The notes below the pieces were generated by a model that saw only the letters and a program-made list of their open reading frames with translations, had not been told where the DNA came from and did not search any database. The translations under genes and the position numbers were made by a program. From contig CALCGD010000083.1 of the NCBI GenBank assembly GCA_937900875.1, positions 1 through 48,822 on the forward strand: DNA of 48,822 nt, read 5' to 3'. Shown here piece by piece: positions 47,486 to 48,822 of this stretch (position 1 is its first letter; each line of letters begins with the position of its first letter). This DNA comes from an uncultured Flavobacteriales bacterium. GTDB lineage: Bacteria > Bacteroidota > Bacteroidia > UBA10329.

Positions 47486-48822
47486 TTAAGCTCTTAAGTG
47501 GTAGCTCTTCGGCTGAACAAAGGTTCGTATACCAGCATGAGAAAGCGTTGAGCCTAGGCCAGAAGCGCCACGCCCGCTCCAAGGAAGATTTGGACTTACG
47601 CGATCACAACAATTCCAGTAAACAGTACCAGAATTGAGCTGACTCATTAATTCTAATGCTCGGTCTTCGGTAGTGGTGTAAACAGCAGATGTAAGCCCAT
47701 AAGGCGTGTCTAGCATCAATCCGATTGCTTCCGCATCATCTTTCACCTTCTGAATGCCGATAATTGGCCCAAAGCTCTCATCCATCATCACCTTCATGGA
47801 GTGGTCAACGTTAGATAGCACAGTAGGCTCGAAATAGAATCCGTTTCGGTCCAACCGCTTTCCTCCCAATAAAAGTGAAGCACCTTTTTCAATTGCGTCC
47901 TTCACTTGCTCCTCTAAAACAGCCATTTGCTGCGGACGTGTAAGCGAACCAAGGAACACACCTTCTTCTGTGGGATTGCCCACTTTCATTTGTTTAGCTT
48001 CTTCAAGGAATGCCGAAACGTAGTTGTCATAGATTTTCTCGCTCACGTAGATTCGTTCAACGGCACAGCAGCTTTGTCCGTTATTGTAAAACGCTCCTTC
48101 TACACCAGCTGCGGCAGCTGCTTTCACGTCCACATCCTCGCAAACGTACATTGGGTCTTTGCCTCCTAATTCCAATCCAACAGGAACGAGCTTGCTAGCT
48201 ACTCGCTCTGCAATGTATTTTCCAGTGGCGTAGGAGCCAGTAAAAAAGTATCCGTTTAGAGGTAATTCAAGAAGCGCTTCGCCAGCTTCTTTGTCTCCAA
48301 TTACCACTTGAAAAACATCCTTAGGAATGCCAGCTTTCCACAGCATTTCTGCCATGTTTATACCTGTTAATGTGCTGTATTCTGATGGCTTATAAAGCAC
48401 AGCATTTCCACCAATCAATGCAGGAATAAACACGTTCATCCCTACCAAAATCGGGTAGTTCCATGCAGAGATATTGGCAATTACGCCAAGAGGTTCGTAC
48501 GTAAGTTTTTCTCGTGTTGCTCCTTCGGAAACCATCCATTCTTCAGCCAAATAGTTCTCACTGTTCTCTACAAAATATTGGCTTCTACCAACCCCGCCAT
48601 TAATTTCTCCTTTAGCCTGACCAAGCGGTTTTCCAACTTCTGCAGTAAGGTCGGCCGCAATTTTATCTGCATTGGCCAACATCAATTCATTGAACTTGGC
48701 AACGCACGCAATACGCTCGTTTAGCGGAACCTTCGCCCATTGCTTTTGAGCTGTTTTAGCAGTTTCAAATTTGGTTTGAATGCTAGCTGCTGTATCAGCA
48801 GATACTTCTTTGATAACCGCTT
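47486..48822 (-). CDS. Aldehyde dehydrogenase (NAD(P)-dependent), 5' end outside window
   Basis: The track starts at a TTG at 48685, but the frame stays open to the window edge (for example AKVPLNERIACVAKFNELM upstream), so the true start lies beyond 48822. The C-terminal 445 codons hold the cofactor and catalytic motifs: ISAWNYPILVGMN, FTGSYATGKYIAERV, the general base Glu in VGLELGGKDP, the catalytic Cys in NNGQSCC, and ESFGPIIGI. About the first 20-40 residues are missing. The family includes succinate-semialdehyde and related dehydrogenases; the substrate cannot be set from this. It is convergent with the broken binding-protein gene, with one base between the stops. Confidence 0.92.
   Translation of the reverse strand, partial: AVIKEVSADTAASIQTKFETAKTAQKQWAKVPLNERIACVAKFNELMLANADKIAADLTAEVGKPLGQAKGEINGGVGRSQYFVENSENYLAEEWMVSEGATREKLTYEPLGVIANISAWNYPILVGMNVFIPALIGGNAVLYKPSEYSTLTGINMAEMLWKAGIPKDVFQVVIGDKEAGEALLELPLNGYFFTGSYATGKYIAERVASKLVPVGLELGGKDPMYVCEDVDVKAAAAAGVEGAFYNNGQSCCAVERIYVSEKIYDNYVSAFLEEAKQMKVGNPTEEGVFLGSLTRPQQMAVLEEQVKDAIEKGASLLLGGKRLDRNGFYFEPTVLSNVDHSMKVMMDESFGPIIGIQKVKDDAEAIGLMLDTPYGLTSAVYTTTEDRALELMSQLNSGTVYWNCCDRVSPNLPWSGRGASGLGSTLSHAGIRTFVQPKSYHLRA

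Overview
The window is from a Bacteroidota genome, most likely a Flavobacteriales-type marine or freshwater bacterium. The support for this is three very large secreted proteins with type IX secretion (T9SS) C-terminal sorting domains, SprB-type and HYR repeats, TAnnTTTG-like -7 promoter boxes, and intergenic fold-back repeats of a style common in this phylum. No rRNA, tRNA, CRISPR array, phage or transposase gene was seen.

Left part (1-8.1 kb): on the minus strand are a TIGR03862-type flavoprotein (cut by the window edge), a B12-binding radical SAM protein with an unusual CX4CX2C cluster motif, and a DEAD-box RNA helicase. A plus-strand CaiB/BaiF CoA-transferase (AMACR type) follows. It converges on a minus-strand lipoprotein with a predicted beta-propeller. 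Next come a YqaA/DedA-type membrane protein and a convergent alpha/beta hydrolase lipoprotein.

Middle part (7.3-20.6 kb): twelve consecutive minus-strand genes, most overlapping or separated by a few bases. In transcription order they are a FadI-like thiolase, a small T9SS type A cargo protein, a FadJ-like multifunctional beta-oxidation enzyme, a GH27 alpha-galactosidase-like protein, two tandem diheme cytochrome c lipoproteins, a MauG/CCP-like diheme lipoprotein, a TIGR03805-type beta-helix protein fused to a cytochrome c domain, an RDH-like short-chain dehydrogenase, a retinol-saturase-like FAD oxidoreductase, a small lipoprotein faintly like GldN, and the alpha/beta hydrolase. The second half, from the cytochromes to the retinol-saturase-like enzyme, is the best candidate here for an undescribed system. 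It would be a periplasmic heme relay coupled to cytoplasmic redox of a polyene, isoprenoid or other lipid. The substrate cannot be read from the sequence.

Right part (20.9-45.6 kb): three plus-strand surface-protein genes in a row, each after the first two ending in a clear rho-independent terminator, as does the third. The first encodes 4422 aa: 11 cadherin-like units plus a degenerate one, 7 SprB units, about 25 Ig-like units, a PKD domain and a type B (CHU_C) sorting domain. The next two (2089 and 1594 aa) share an N-terminal P-domain-like module, HYR domains and type A sorting domains, but have different internal repeats. They look like adhesins or matrix proteins.

Right end (45.6-48.8 kb): an ABC-transporter peptide-binding lipoprotein (SBP_bac_5 type) interrupted by one in-frame TAG, and a convergent aldehyde dehydrogenase cut by the window edge.
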